Shown here piece by piece: positions 50,101 through 62,828 of a stretch of DNA of 64,000 nt. Under the pieces are notes generated by a model. The model saw nothing but the letters and a program-made list of their open reading frames with translations, had not been told where the DNA came from and did not search any database. A program made the translations under genes and the position numbers. The stretch spans positions 48,580,894 to 48,644,893 of the forward strand of contig JAJLRJ010000005.1 in assembly GCA_024195265.1 (NCBI GenBank), in the 5' to 3' direction. The number at the start of each line of letters is the position of its first letter. The stretch's first letter is position 1. The DNA comes from Dendrophyllia cribrosa (lineage: Eukaryota; Cnidaria; Anthozoa; Scleractinia; Dendrophylliidae).

Positions 50101-53100
50101 AAACCCGTTACCCTAAAGTTGCTAGCTAACTTGAAGTTCAACCAACAGAACCTGAGATCGAATACCGAAAGCAAAACCTCTGAACAGCTGCAAACGTTTA
50201 AGCAGTTCTGTAACTGACCTAATGTCTTTTTTCCTACAGACGAAACTTGGAATTGCTCCTGACAGATCTAACTGCTCAGAAAAAGCATGTACAAAAACAT
50301 GGCCTGAAAGTTGATGGCAAGAACTACAATATTAAATTCACAGGTATGTTACTTTATCATCTGTTTTCATTTTCTGTTTTGTCACTTCTAACTTGTTTAT
50401 TACAAGTGCAGAGCCCTCTTAAGCATTACAAGGAGTATAGAATTATAAGTAATGACATGGCATGGGATGGGATGGAGGCATTAGTTAAACTGTGCTGTCC
50501 TATAGATCCAAGCATTTAAAGCAGTTCATATCATTTTTTCACTAACCAGGTTAATTAGTTCGGCCATAGCAAAAATAACCATTTTTATAATTATGTATGT
50601 GCAAACAACATACATACAATCGATAATATTATAGCTATTGAATCAAATGAAATGGTTTAGTAATAATTCTTGTCAAAAAACATCAACATTGCTTGTAACA
50701 TATCACTGTAGAAAAAAATGCTCACATGTGCATGCTTTAAGCTTTACTAAAACATTTGCAGACCCTAGTCTAGCCTAGCAGTCTGCCCTACTACAGTGTA
50801 GATACCATTTTCTTAAAGAAAAAACATGCAGTTTTCAATTAAAATGCAAATGTCATTTCTCCTAAAAACAGTTACAGCTGACTACAAAGCTCTCTTGCTC
50901 TGTACACAAAAGAAAAGTGGTGAGGAAGTTAAATTAGGTGGACAAGGGAAAGGAGTAGAGGCTTGCCTTTTCTGTACTGCTATCCGAGTAAGTGAAATTG
51001 GAATTAACATAAAATAATGGTGCTGACTTTCTTTTATACCCTGCTGAGTAAAATAAAGCATTAAAGACTTCTGCTTTTAAAAGAACACCTTTAAATTCAA
51101 ACACAAGGTTAGAAACTTACTTTTGAGACAACTCATCAACCCAGAAACAATAATTCATTGTTGACCTTGCTAACCCAAAATTAATGTCTGAGAAGAAACA
51201 AGAATGATAAAATAATAATTAATTTATTAAAGTGAACTACTGTACTAATGTCTATTCAAGTGTTTAACAATAAATATTTACAAGAAAATTCTGATTAAAT
51301 TAGGTTTTCCGAACATTAATTTTTTAATACACTTAACAGTCCAGGAGGTTTTTCTAGTGACAGTTTTAATGAAAATAGACAAGCTACCCATGGCAAAACC
51401 CTCGCAAAAATGAAAGTTGTACCAAACCAGGGGTGAGTGATACACAGTTTTTACTTGCCCGACATGAACTACATGAGTTGTGCACTTGCTTTGGTGAGGG
51501 CAAGTGATAATTTCTTACCCTGAGTGTAAAGATGAGAATATATAATGGTTCAGAATTCACAATAATTTCCCTTTGTATTTAATGTTTTTGACAGGGATGT
51601 AACTGTAAAGGAGTCGCAGCAAATGAAACTTGTGCAGAGTGTTTCTTAAAGGCAAAAGGGAACATTGGAAAGTATGTCCAATTATATACATTTCAAGTAA
51701 ATAATTTGTATATTTAATTTACTATAATATTCATTGATAATATACTTCAAGATCATTGTACCTATCTGCCTATTTTTGTATTAGTTTCATATTGTCATGG
51801 TGAATTTTAACTTCCTTGTATGTGGAATTTTGCTCAGTCAAATCTTGAAGCTGCTTTCATTAAGCTGGTATAAAGAAATGCAACTTCTTGTTATAAACTT
51901 TGTTAAATATTCAGATGGACTGGTGTGAGAGATGATCTTCTCATCTTCATGGATGTTGATGTGTCTGATGTTAATCTTTGTGCACTCCACTGTGAACTCA
52001 GAAACACAGAACAGCTTCTTGTGTCCCTAGGCCTCACTGCCCACAGATGTGGGTCACTGAAAGAATGTAACCTTGTGCTGTCTGAATATGGTCCAGAAAC
52101 AATGGTTAAAGACCGGATTGTTGTGAAATTAAAGGAAGGCCAAGATACAGATGTCAAAAAACACAACATTAAAGTTAGATCATTCTCAGGTACTTTAGTA
52201 ATACTATTATCATGATTGTAAAGTCATTTTGATAAAAAAATATAAGATAATGATAGCTTGTGTGATGTTATTTTTTTTCTTAAAAAACAATTATTTATTC
52301 CAAAATATTAAATAGTCACATCACTCTATTAGTGAAAGTACTAATCAAAATTAATGACCCTTTAAAGCCCCAGTATTCTCCTCACAATATCACTATACAT
52401 CACCATACAGGTCATACAAAATACATGGAGAACACTGAGGAGAATATACACATTAATATTTCACTTAAAGGTTTGTTTAACTCAAAGTCTCTGAACCTGT
52501 TAATTTGTAGGAAACACTGAGCGGGCTTTCTTAGACAACTGTGAGGACATAGTGGAGTGTTCCTTACCAGTCAAAAAGGTCATGAATCTGTTTCCTGACA
52601 AAGAGGCTGCAGAGGATTCAATTCTTGGGAAAATATCTTACTGCGAAGAAAGAGTAAAGGTTTGATTCAATTTGATGTCATCAAGTTTCACCCTCATGTT
52701 TGATAAAACTATCATTACTATTCATGGATGATAATTAGGTACCAGGAAGTTTCTGAGCTGTCACTAGTAGCCCACAGCCACCAGTTATCATGGCTGGTAA
52801 CTTCAGTGAAGATGACCAGAAACTCTGCAAAGTTTGAACCTGAATAAAGGTCAATAGGCATGGGAGCCTTGAGTTTATATGACCTGAGAGCTATTTTTTT
52901 TCATGTACTTAGCCAACAAACTCAATGCCTTAAATGACAGCCCCGATACATGTACCCAGTACAATATAATCATGGATTGCAACCTTATAATACTTTTATA
53001 ATATTTACTTGTGCCATATTGAAAATGACGTGGGGAATTTCAACTTAAATACCTAGTACATATATGTGTTGTAGTTCAATTTTTTCCTTGATTTGAAACA

Positions 53101-56100
53101 TTTTCAAACCAATTTCATTTTTGTTTACCTTTATTGGCTCAGAATAATGGTAATGAATCTGAGACAATGGAAAATAAAAATTAAACTAGTTTAAAAATTT
53201 TGAAACCAAAAAAAAAATGAATGACAACATAATTTATGTACCAGTCTTTTGCTTGTATATGAGATATTAATCTCTTAATTATTTTTTACATTTAGTATTA
53301 CAGAGATCTCATCAATGGGGGAGAATTTCTCAGGGACAATGGAGTAGATGGCATACAAACTGTCCCTCTTGCGGGTACAGGTAAGCTAAGGCCTACTGTA
53401 CACTGTACAATATGATAGGAATGTACATATAATTTGTGTTTACTTATTTAATAGTTATATAAATTATTATTATAATTTAATTCCAGTGTGGGACCTGTTT
53501 GCAGCTAATGAAACCTTCCACTTACATGACTAATCCTCTGTGATCTTGTCTACATGTATTTCAGTCATGAATATAAAGTGCAGCTTGAGAGCCTAGGGGC
53601 ACTTGTTTGGTTAACAGTATTGATTGTTGGATTTTTGTAGAATTGGAGATATTCCTGCAAGAAAAGGAAAAATTCTGGTTGCAATGTTCAAAGGACATAG
53701 AAGACAACTACACTATTGCAGCTGAGCAACCTGACAGTCCACTTTTGTTGAAAGAATATGCTGCAAAATTGGAAATTTTGAGATTTAAAGAGGTTTGAAG
53801 TATTTCATTATAACGTTTCATCAAAACAGTAAACAAAGAGAATACATATGTTGATATATACTATAGCATTAAATTGCCTGAAGTAACTTCAAAATGGCTA
53901 ACCATTACTCATCCCAAACTACTTCAGTGTGTGAGGCAAATTGCAAAAGCAAATATCAGAGCAATACAATTAAGTGCTAACAAAGATAACTAATAGTTTT
54001 ACCTATTTTTTCAGTTCACATATTGCAAATGCACTGAGAGCTAAATATTACATCCTAGAAGCAATATAAAAAGTCAAGTTATATCAATGATCACAAACAA
54101 ATTACTAACAGTTCTCTCAATTACAATGTATTTCCATACTTCAGGTATTCTCTCAGTGGAAAGGAATTGCATCAGTTATGCGTCGTAGAGTGTTTGAGGA
54201 TGACGAAGATTATGAAATTGATAAATATGACATCCAGGTATGTGTCTTTGAGCACAACGACTATTAGGGCTTGCTGGAAACTAATTTATTTTTTTTACAG
54301 GCCACATTTATTCCACAGGTCACATTGATCTGATACAAGTCAATCACTTTTTGATGATGTTTGCTGTTTTGTTTGATGATGATATATAAACTAGATGATG
54401 CCCCCTAGCATACTTCATGTAGATTACAAGTTTTAACCTAGTTATAGGGTTATATAAGGGGACACTGTTCTGGTTGTTTATACATATCCACTGTATATTT
54501 GTGACTACTGACAGTGCACTTGTCACCTTTGGGATGTGACCTATTAAAAGAAAGGAAGGAAGGAAGGAAGAAAAAGAAAGAAAGAAAACCTGCCGTGTAT
54601 TAACAATGCTTCCATTTAATCTAATTAAACAGTGCAAAGAATGGGGATTTCTCTGCCGAGAACTTTTCGGACTTGGGCTTGGTACTGGAGACTATGGGCA
54701 TTTAACTATAGAACACAGTCCAATGCTGATGCGTCGCTTCAAGTCGATGGCTCGTTATTCAAACCAGGGATTTGAAGCAGCACACAAAGTCCACAGGCAG
54801 TTGTATGCTCATTGCACAAATCATGATGCAATGGCATCCGAGTCATCAAGTAGGTGGATTACATCATCAGTGATTGTGAAAAGCAACAAATGTAAAGTCC
54901 AGACTATAAGTATTTTGCAGCAACACAAATCTAAAATTATTTGTAGAATATAGGCAGATGGTACTATTTACATATTGTAAACAAGCAAGCAGTTATGGAA
55001 CACAACAGACTGTCACAACAACTAACTTACTTTGAACGATAAGGCATTTAACCAAGAAATTTAAAGCCAAATCGTTGCCATTAATTTTAAGGATAAGCAT
55101 TTAAATTTAAATATATTTGGCTTTCGTATTCCACTTTGAATATATGCAATATTCTAAAGACATATTACATCCATCAATTTTATAAACTACATTATGCTGC
55201 ATTAAACATTTAATTGAACTCACCTCAAATTAGTTGTCACATTTCTTCCTGGTCGAGCAGATGTTCCTCCATCACTATTCCACAAAGCTGCTGTATTTGA
55301 GACTATGTTTCCAGCAAGCTAAAGGATGCTGTGGCTCACCAGGTAATGAAACTACAGCAAATATATATATATTTGATAATAACTAAACCGCAAATGGCTT
55401 CGCTTAATAGGAGAAACGAGCTTATTTCAACGTGTAGACACAGACGTAAATATATTTTAAAACACACCCTAGAATAAGTTCTACCGAAGCAAGTAGTGCG
55501 CGCGCATGTATTCTTTAGGCGCGCGCATATTTTTAACGGTTTTTTAACGGTTAGGTAGAGTGTGCGTCTTGCGAAATCATACATATAAATAACGTAGTCA
55601 AACAAGGGATCAATCATTGTAAGTTTAACTTTTTGCTTTGTGATCTCAGTTGATAAAACCAAATTTCCATGCATATACACCAGGAGTTTCAATAGAAGCC
55701 AGCTACTGGTGGTGTACCACTGCCTACTAATTCGCCTCTCACCGCCAGTTACCAGACCCCCCCTAGTGGGACAGGACCTTATGGCCCCTTATCTATCACA
55801 GCCGCCTATTATACCTTGGCCAGCCACCTACTTCAATTCTTATTGAAATCCATGATATATACAGCTGTAAGGCTAATTCATGAATATTTGTTAACTGTTA
55901 TACCTTCCTAGGAAACAGCTTCTTCTTTCGTGGTTGTGGCTGGCCCTCCACCAAACCCAGGCCAACATGGTCCATTGAGGATAAGGCATGGATTGTTTCA
56001 GTGAACCAGCTGATGGATAACCTCTTTGGCAAAGAGTTCCTTGGGTATCACTACGACAAAAGAAAAGTTTGCTTTGTTGATGAAGAGGACACACCTGACT

Positions 56101-57443
56101 ATGACTACAACCATGACAATTGGGAAGCTGACTATGGCAAGAATGTTAATAGTACTCCACTGTCTCCTCAACCACCTGTTGGAAAAATAGAGAGGACAAA
56201 TAAACAAGAAACAGAACAGATGTCTAAACCCCTAAGGAGATGCCTTTTTCCTTCTCAAAAATCTGCCTCTAATCCCAAGCCACACCAAGGGGATTTTACC
56301 CCAAACAGTCAAGGCCCTAGTATCTCCAAGCCACCACAGCCTTCCCCGGAATCTCTCAAGCAATGTATGTCTCACACTGCAACAAGACAGGAGTTATCTC
56401 AGATTAAGCTTCTTCCAGTCACAACTCTAATCCACGAGAAAGAAGTTGTCCCCCTCTATGGTACATTTCAGGAGGAAAATCCCTTTTTGCTCAAGAGTCG
56501 CCCATCAGAACACATTTTGACAGTAGCCCGTAAGATAATGAGTGCATGCTCTTCACAGGTAGTACAGGACAACACCATACAGTTAGATGACACTGACAGT
56601 CCAAGTGGAATAAGAATTGACAAATTAGGAAATTTCAGTAACAACGGTATTGAAGTCCTTGAGAGATACAATTCTGTTGCCAACATGCAGAAAGACTACT
56701 TGGAAGAAATGACTTGGCTTAGTCTCAACCAAGACAAACATTCCCTCAAAGACTCAGAAATCAAGAACCTCTGCGACTTTTTTAGAAGTAGTCCCCATGA
56801 CCCATTGCACATTGTTGCTTCCCTCGATGGAATTCATGTTGATTTTAAATCACTGTCAACACTGGTGGGCGAGCGCTACATCGACAACTTTGTCATCAAT
56901 TACTGTCTAAGAAAGACATTGCTTTCAAAACAAAAAAGGAATGATTCTATCCTGTGTTTGCCTTCTGAAGCCTTGTTATGGTTGGACAACCAAGTGTTGG
57001 AGCCAATCAAAACCATAATAAGAAAGGATATTGATCGTCCGCATGAACTTAAATTAATTGTAATGCCACTACACATGGAAACCAAGCAACACTGGGGACT
57101 TGTCTGTGTTGACCTTGAAACACTGACAGTTTGGTTTGACGATGGCCTGAAAATCGCCCCACCAGCCCATCTTTGTTCCTTAATAGGTAGACTGGTTAAT
57201 GTTCTGAGTGATATGTTCCCATCCATCAACAACTTGAACAGCACAGTGTCCCATCACCTATCGATGTTGCAGTGGAGGCGAATGTGTATGCCACAGCAGA
57301 AACTTGATGGCAAGACAGCTGGAAGTGGAAGTTGTGGTATGGGTGTCATATTACTGGCTCAAGAGATTATCCTTGGAGACAAGTGCCTCATCAGCAGATT
57401 ACCTGGACATTCGAAGAATCAAACTACTACAGGAAGAAACTGA
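47191..57443 (+). CDS. 14-exon gene: transposase-like region plus C-terminal Ulp1-type protease
   Basis: I place exons at 47191-48108, 49154-49388, 49735-49843, 50240-50343, 50872-50987, 51595-51671, 51915-52189, 52512-52659, 53296-53380, 53641-53792, 54145-54237, 54633-about 54850, 55261-55342 and 55912-about 57443. For exons 1-12 all acceptors and donors are AG/GT and reading phases fit. The product has an N-terminal region (MEIFQVFSARLDASKSWYIF), INIKLDGRPFWG and VTADYKALLLCTQ (candidate catalytic Asp residues of an RNase H fold), a zinc-type CNCKG-x-CAECF, then HLTIEHSPML and YSNQGFEAAHKVHRQ (candidate Glu). The last exon is a Ulp1/SUMO-type protease: KQHWGLVCV (His), VWFDDG (Asp), GSGSCGMGV (Cys). 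The combination resembles large DNA-transposon proteins or a gene derived from one. The end after ILLAQEIILG is frameshifted relative to a second copy downstream. Confidence 0.6.
48130..49150. other. First intron with G-rich tracts and a 21-G run
   Basis: It contains TGTG and G/A-rich tracts at 48160-48215 and an uninterrupted run of G at 48818-48838. No coding signal is seen. Confidence 0.5.
54549..54590 (+). repeat. GGAA/GAAA microsatellite in an intron
   Basis: A run of (GGAA)n followed by (GAAA)n lies in the intron before the twelfth exon. Confidence 0.7.
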
Positions 57444-57508
57444 TGCTGTATGTCCTCACATGATTTACCAGAACACAATTAACCAGTTAACCATATTACT
57501 AATCTTGT

Positions 57509-58268
57509 AACTCGTGGGTAGCGTATACCTGAGTGTTACAATGTAATAATTCCATCTCTATAATTCAGATTAATTTTGTAACGCGTGGGTAGCGTATACC
57601 TGAGTGTTACAATGTAATAATTCCATCTCTATAATTCAAATTAATTTTGTAACTGGTGGGTAGTGTATACCTGAGTGTTACAATGTAATAATTCCATTTC
57701 TATAATTCAAATTAATTTTGTAACTCGTGGGTAGTGTATACCTGAGTGTTACAATGTAATAATTCCATCTCTATAATTCAAATTAATTTTGTAACTCGTG
57801 GGTAGCGTATACCTGAGTGTTACAATGTAATAATTCTATCTCTGTAATTCAAATGTTGCAGTGGAGGCGAATGTGTATGCCACAGCAGAAACTTGATGGC
57901 AAGACAGCTGGAAGTGGAAGTTGTGGTATGGGTGTCATATTACTGGCTCAAGAGATTATCCTTGGAGAACAAGTGCCTCCTCATCAGCAGATTACCTGGA
58001 CATTAGAAGAATCAAACTACTACAGGAAGAAACTGATACTGTATGTCCTCACATGATTTACCAGAACACAGTTAACCAGTTAACCATATTACTAATCTTG
58101 TAACTTTGTGTGTAGCCTATACCTATCTGTTAAATTTAACCCTGTCATTGTACATGTCAATAACTTGTGGGTAGCATATACACCTGAATGTTACAATATA
58201 ATAATTCCATCTCTGTAATTCAAATTAATTTTGTAACTCGTGGGTAGTGTATACCTGAGTGTTACAAT

Positions 58269-58302
<34 letters not shown>

Positions 58303-58375
58303 TTCCATCTCTGTAATAATTCCCTCTTTGTAATCTGTGTGTAGTATATACCTGAGTGTTACAATGTAATGACAT
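57509..58375 (+). repeat. 71-bp tandem repeats flanking a duplicated protease segment
   Basis: Units start at 57509, 57580, 57651, 57722 and 57793 with TAACTCGTGGGTAGCGTATA (small changes) and run TGAGTGTTACAATGTAATAATTCC. More copies follow at about 58160-58375, one expanded by an (AAT)n run at 58270-58300. Between them, 57853-58098 is a second copy of 57264-57508. Confidence 0.8.
57853..58098 (+). pseudogene. Second copy of the Ulp1 catalytic-Cys segment
   Basis: It repeats LQWRRMCMPQQKLDGKTAG, GSGSCGMGVILLAQEII and continues GEQVPPHQQITWTLEESNYY to a stop at 58054-58056. The upstream copy (57264-57508) has lost one base in GAGAACAAG and three in CCTCCTCAT, which shifts its frame. So the downstream copy keeps the better C-terminus. 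TAATTCAAATGTTGCAG just before it could work as a splice acceptor. Confidence 0.6.
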
Positions 58376-58593
58376 TCAACCAACTACCGCCAATTGCAAA
58401 AACACATCTTCGAGCTGTTGGAAGAAATTACCAGGCAGGAGAGAGGACAAGCAAACATCTACTACCAGCCTCCTGCGCACGCCTGAATGGTCGCCGACCA
58501 TACAGGCAACTTTTAATTCCTGTAGGTCTAACCATGGAGTTAGACGTTGCACTCATACAGGACCAAACGGCTCCTTTAGGAGCCACCAAATGA
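58369..58593 (+). CDS. Hypothetical 74-aa ORF after the repeats
   Basis: It encodes a basic protein (MTFNQLPPIAKTHLRAVGRN, LIPVGLTMELDVALIQDQ) with no recognised motif. It may be a further exon of the preceding gene or chance. Confidence 0.25.
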   Translation: MTFNQLPPIAKTHLRAVGRNYQAGERTSKHLLPASCARLNGRRPYRQLLIPVGLTMELDVALIQDQTAPLGATK

Positions 58594-58624
58594 TCAAAAG
58601 TTATGACCACATGATCAAATAATA

Positions 58625-60092
58625 GTAGATATATATTTGGGGGGAAACTCGATTGAATAAAGTGCAAATTTGGTTGGTATGGGGTAAATTTGCAAGGTGG
58701 CAAAACCATTACATTTAATATAATAACCACATCTTATTGCCGTGAGATCTTTATCTTTGACAGATTTTGGAGGCAATTCTACCAAGTTCAGCAGCTGGGG
58801 TAAGATCTTTCACTTGCTGGGAATGAAAGATTTGTATGTTCAGGTTTGCATATAAATTATACACTCAACCCTTTCATGCTTATCATCTTTCTTGCAGACC
58901 TTCCAACTCTCACGATTTGGTTGTGCAGAGACTCACGATTTCAGGAGTCATCTCACGGTCTTATGATTTAACCTTGAAATCTCACGGTTTTCCACAATGA
59001 ATTACAGTCTCATGGGCGGGCTTGGAATTAACGGAGCCATTAGTATAGCTTTCCTAAGAAGGTCTACAATGATCAATGATTGCAAATGAGCACCACATAA
59101 TTAAGGTACTCGTTTGTCAATTTTTTTAAAAAAATTATGCTAAAAGAGTACTAACTATGGCAGTTTGAACACTGCTAGGTATTGTTAGCGTTGAGATTCC
59201 TTTGTTTTAAAACATTTTTGTGAATCTCACTATTTGGGACCCAAAAATCTCAAGATTTTATGGGGTAAATTTTGGAGACCTCAAGATTTCAGGGTTTTAG
59301 ATGTTGGAAGGTCTGTATAATCTTGCAACATGAATTCAATGAAAATTGTAGGTAAGCTGATGTGTGCATGCATAACCTCTGTGAGAACCTGTACAGAATT
59401 AACATTGCAGGGACTTAATTGAGCTTAATTAGTTGGAGTGACTTTGATTTAACGCATCAATCGGTGGGCCTCAATCGGTAAGTAATTAATAAGCAAGTAA
59501 TTAATAAGCTTACCTTACAATGCTTGTTGATATCCTCACTTCGAGGTGGATTGGAGTGAAAAGAGCATTTTAAATTGTAGCAGTCTATCCACTTAGTGGT
59601 CTCCATTGTTGAAAATGAAACTTATAGTTTGTTTGACCAAAAAAAAATCGTTTTGCTTCACACACACAACGTTCGCTAGAGAGCTCCCATTGATCATAGT
59701 GAGCCTTGTTGTCAGCGGCCAAACTATTTATACATGCGTAGTATTATCGGGTCGGATATATAGAAAAAAATTCCTGCATCCCTAAAACTGACTCAAAGAA
59801 CTCAAACTGAAGCCTGAAAAACAAAATGGATTCCCCACCCCTAGTTAGCTGTACTAATGGTCCGTCGACCCCGTCCCTAATCTGATTAGCTATTAGTCAG
59901 TCTTATGATATCCGTCTGTCTTCAACCAATTAATCAATCAACAGCCAATCAATGAAGCAGTGAATCGATCGTTTTTCTACCGATGACAAGCAAGACATCT
60001 TACCCGTGCTTCCACGCATTCGCTTCTCTTTTAAACGGGCAAAGCCAACGTTGGTGATAATTTTTTCGGTTGAGACTGGCTATTTATTCTAA
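58625..60092. other. Host intergenic DNA, no gene seen
   Basis: At 58880-59320 there are inverted words TCTCACGATTT and AAATCTTGAGATTT around a central region, probably a dispersed repeat. No coding region is supported. Confidence 0.4.
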
Positions 60093-60122
60093 TTGTCGCC
60101 ACGCCACTGTATATCGAATCGC

Positions 60123-60302
60123 ATGGAATCCAAGAAGGAGCTAAAGCGAAAGCGTCGGGAAAGAGAATCGATTGAGAAAGGCAAGGCCTGGGCTAACCCA
60201 ATACGTAATGCTTACTACAAAAAGTTGAGGATGGCGCAAAAGAAAAGACGAAAGGATAAAAAGAAGAGCTTGTCAAACAAAATGAGAAAGAAACATGTCT
60301 AG
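60123..60302 (+). CDS. Small Lys/Arg-rich ORF (59 aa) at the kinase locus
   Basis: The ATG at 60123 gives MESKKELKRKRRERESIEK and a highly basic tail ending KMRKKHV. It may be an N-terminal piece of the kinase locus in another frame, or a small nuclear-type protein. No domain is recognised. Confidence 0.3.
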   Translation: MESKKELKRKRRERESIEKGKAWANPIRNAYYKKLRMAQKKRRKDKKKSLSNKMRKKHV

Positions 60303-60346
60303 TTGTCGCAACGGAAAATGAAAGAACACGACCACTCACTGATGCA

Positions 60347-61514
60347 ATGAAGAACGCCGAACAACCGGAAAACGAGCACAAAATAAAAGAGACGACGCAA
60401 GCGGCCATCGAGACTTCAACGCGAGAGGCGGTAACGGTACAAAGTAAGGAACAAAGCGGTGCCCTAACAGACCCGGAGAGGAAGAAAACGGAAGATACTA
60501 ACGGCAATACGGTGGAAAGAACGGAGAAAGAACCCGGGGGGCGTGATTTGAAGTTAAAAACGAGCAATCTCTCGAGAGGAAAACGAATGCTTTCAGCTGC
60601 ATTAAAGACCGCAGGAGAACCGGAAACAAAGAAGAAATCAAAAACGGCAACACAAGCCACCGAGATTTCAAGGCAACCAAGCAAATGCAAAGCAACAAAA
60701 CAACCAAGCAACCAAGGCGACTAAAAGTAGCGGCTCCCTTAAAGAAATAGACCCGGCAAACGTGAAGCGTGTCACAGGATCCAAGTCCATCGGCAGTGGT
60801 ACCTTTGGCACGTGCTTTCTCGCCAAATACCGAGGCATCACGGTAGTAATAAAAGAGCTCAAGGAGAGGACAAGTTCTGATGACCGCACCCGACTCCTAA
60901 GGCTTCAGAAGGAAGCAGTTTACGAGGCCCGAGTGTTACAACAACTGGGGGACCATCCTGGAATACCCCTTTTATTCGGCGTCATGCTCCAACAAAGGCC
61001 AGTAAGTCTTGTGCTCAAATTCCACGGGGACGGAGATGAAAGCCTTACCGTATATAAGGCAGCGTCGACAGCAAAAATAAAAAAGGAGAGTGAATGGAAA
61101 GAGATACTGTGGAACATTGCGGATGCCCTGCAGCATATTCATCGTTGTGGCTACATTCACAACGACCTCAAGAGCAACAATGTTGTTCTTGAGGCCGTCG
61201 CAAAGGATGGTTGCCCCCCGAATCCAGTTATTATTGATTTCGGAAAAAGTGTGCTGGCAGTAAAAGCTAAGAAACCACAACCGAAACTTCTTTACGTTCG
61301 CGATCACTACAAGGAGAGCTACATCACTCCAGAATTAATCAACGGCACTGGCAAGCCTTCTGTTAGCACTGATGTGTTCGCCTTTTGTTTTTTAATCAAG
61401 TCGGTGTGCGCGTTTCTAAGGTTTGATATCCCACCCTTTGCAAGAAACGCCTTGAAACAGCCTTCCGAGAGTCGGCCTTCAATTGCGGAGCTCAAGGAAT
61501 GTTTAAAAAAATGA
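60347..61514 (+). CDS. Intronless protein kinase-like gene, probably frameshifted in its linker
   Basis: A Lys/Thr/Glu-rich low-complexity N-terminus (60347-60724) is followed, in a shifted frame, by a kinase domain (about 60720-61514). The domain shows the glycine loop IGSGTFGTCFLAKY, TVVIKELKER with the ATP-binding Lys, IHNDLKSNNVVL (His-Asn-Asp where HRD is usual, with the catalytic Asp kept), IIDFGKSVL (DFG), and YITPELINGTG in place of APE. The frame change falls in CAACCAAG repeats near 60700-60720. The kinase frame has no early ATG and starts with GTG as drawn. Absence of introns suggests a retrogene. The substrate cannot be told. Confidence 0.65.
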
Positions 61515-62828
61515 CACTAAAAAAACTCTAGTTACATATCATAAGATGTTCACAACGAACTTGAACTATTTTCAATTTTCTCGATTGTACTCAATTTTCT
61601 CAGTTTAAAAGGAAACGGAAAAAATAATCATATTCTCTTCTGAAATAACATATCATTTTTACATAAATTCATACATTGAAAAGCAAAAGCAGCAATTGAG
61701 GTACAGAATGCAAAACGGCTAATATCCATGAAACTGCTTTTGAGTTTTAATCGTCTTGAGGTGTCAATCAATGAGTTCACAAATGTACATTTTTTCGCAG
61801 TTTCAATTTCTTATTTCAGCTAAATTAACCAAGAATAGTTTTATATAATTATGTGATTAGGTTTTCTTAATATCACTGTTCTCATTGATCATGACTTTTA
61901 ATTGTACGATGAGAACGTTACCATTAGTTCATAAAACAAAAACAAGTATTCCAATGGAAATCGGTTAAAAGTTGAACGTGTGATATTAAGCTTAATAAAA
62001 GTTAATATTTACATAACTAAATGAGAACCAATTAAGTCACCTGATTAACTGTTCGCAATAGCTCATAACGAGTTTATATCTATACAGCAATAAAAAGACA
62101 ATTAAGTTGAAGAGGTTGTATACACGTAAAATTTAACCGTTTAACTCCCAAGAGTGCCAATAATCAAATTTCAGGAAAAATACCAAATTTCGTTTTGTAA
62201 AATATTGAAAAACAAATGATACCATGCAAAAGTATTGCTGAAGAGGTTTCATTTGAATGGTCACACCATAGGATTTCATCCACAGACTCAAAAGTTACAA
62301 CTACACTTCAGGTCTTCATAATTGACTCTGGGAGTGAAAGGGTTAATTAACAACGAGTGACGATGCGCGGTCAGTGAATAATAATTATGAGCTATTGCCT
62401 CTATGTAATGACATAATACAGTCAGTAAACATGAATGGTTAGTTAGAAAATAAATAAACAGAGATGATCATGATCTCAATTGTTCTCTGGTTAGCCTTGT
62501 TCCAGGCTCTCAGATAGTGGGGGGTGACCAAAAAAAGGTGGAGCAAGATCCCTTAGTCCCCACTTGTTTTTTAGTGCTATCCACCTTTTGAACAAATTCC
62601 ATTGTTGCGAACAATACATCGTAAAAGAGCATTTCCGTCTAAATTTAAGTCAGTAAACTTCAAGGTTTTTTTTAGTGAATCTTAAACTGTGTGCAAAGCA
62701 TGAAACTTCTAATTAAAAGTTAAAGCAACCCGAGTATTGCTTCTGATAGAGGCAATTCATCATGTTTTAAATCTAAGCTAATCTACAATGCGTCTGTGTA
62801 ATCATAAAATGAGCCCACTTGGCTAGAA
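61515..62828. other. Host intergenic DNA, no gene seen
   Basis: AT-rich sequence without supported coding regions. Confidence 0.5.
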
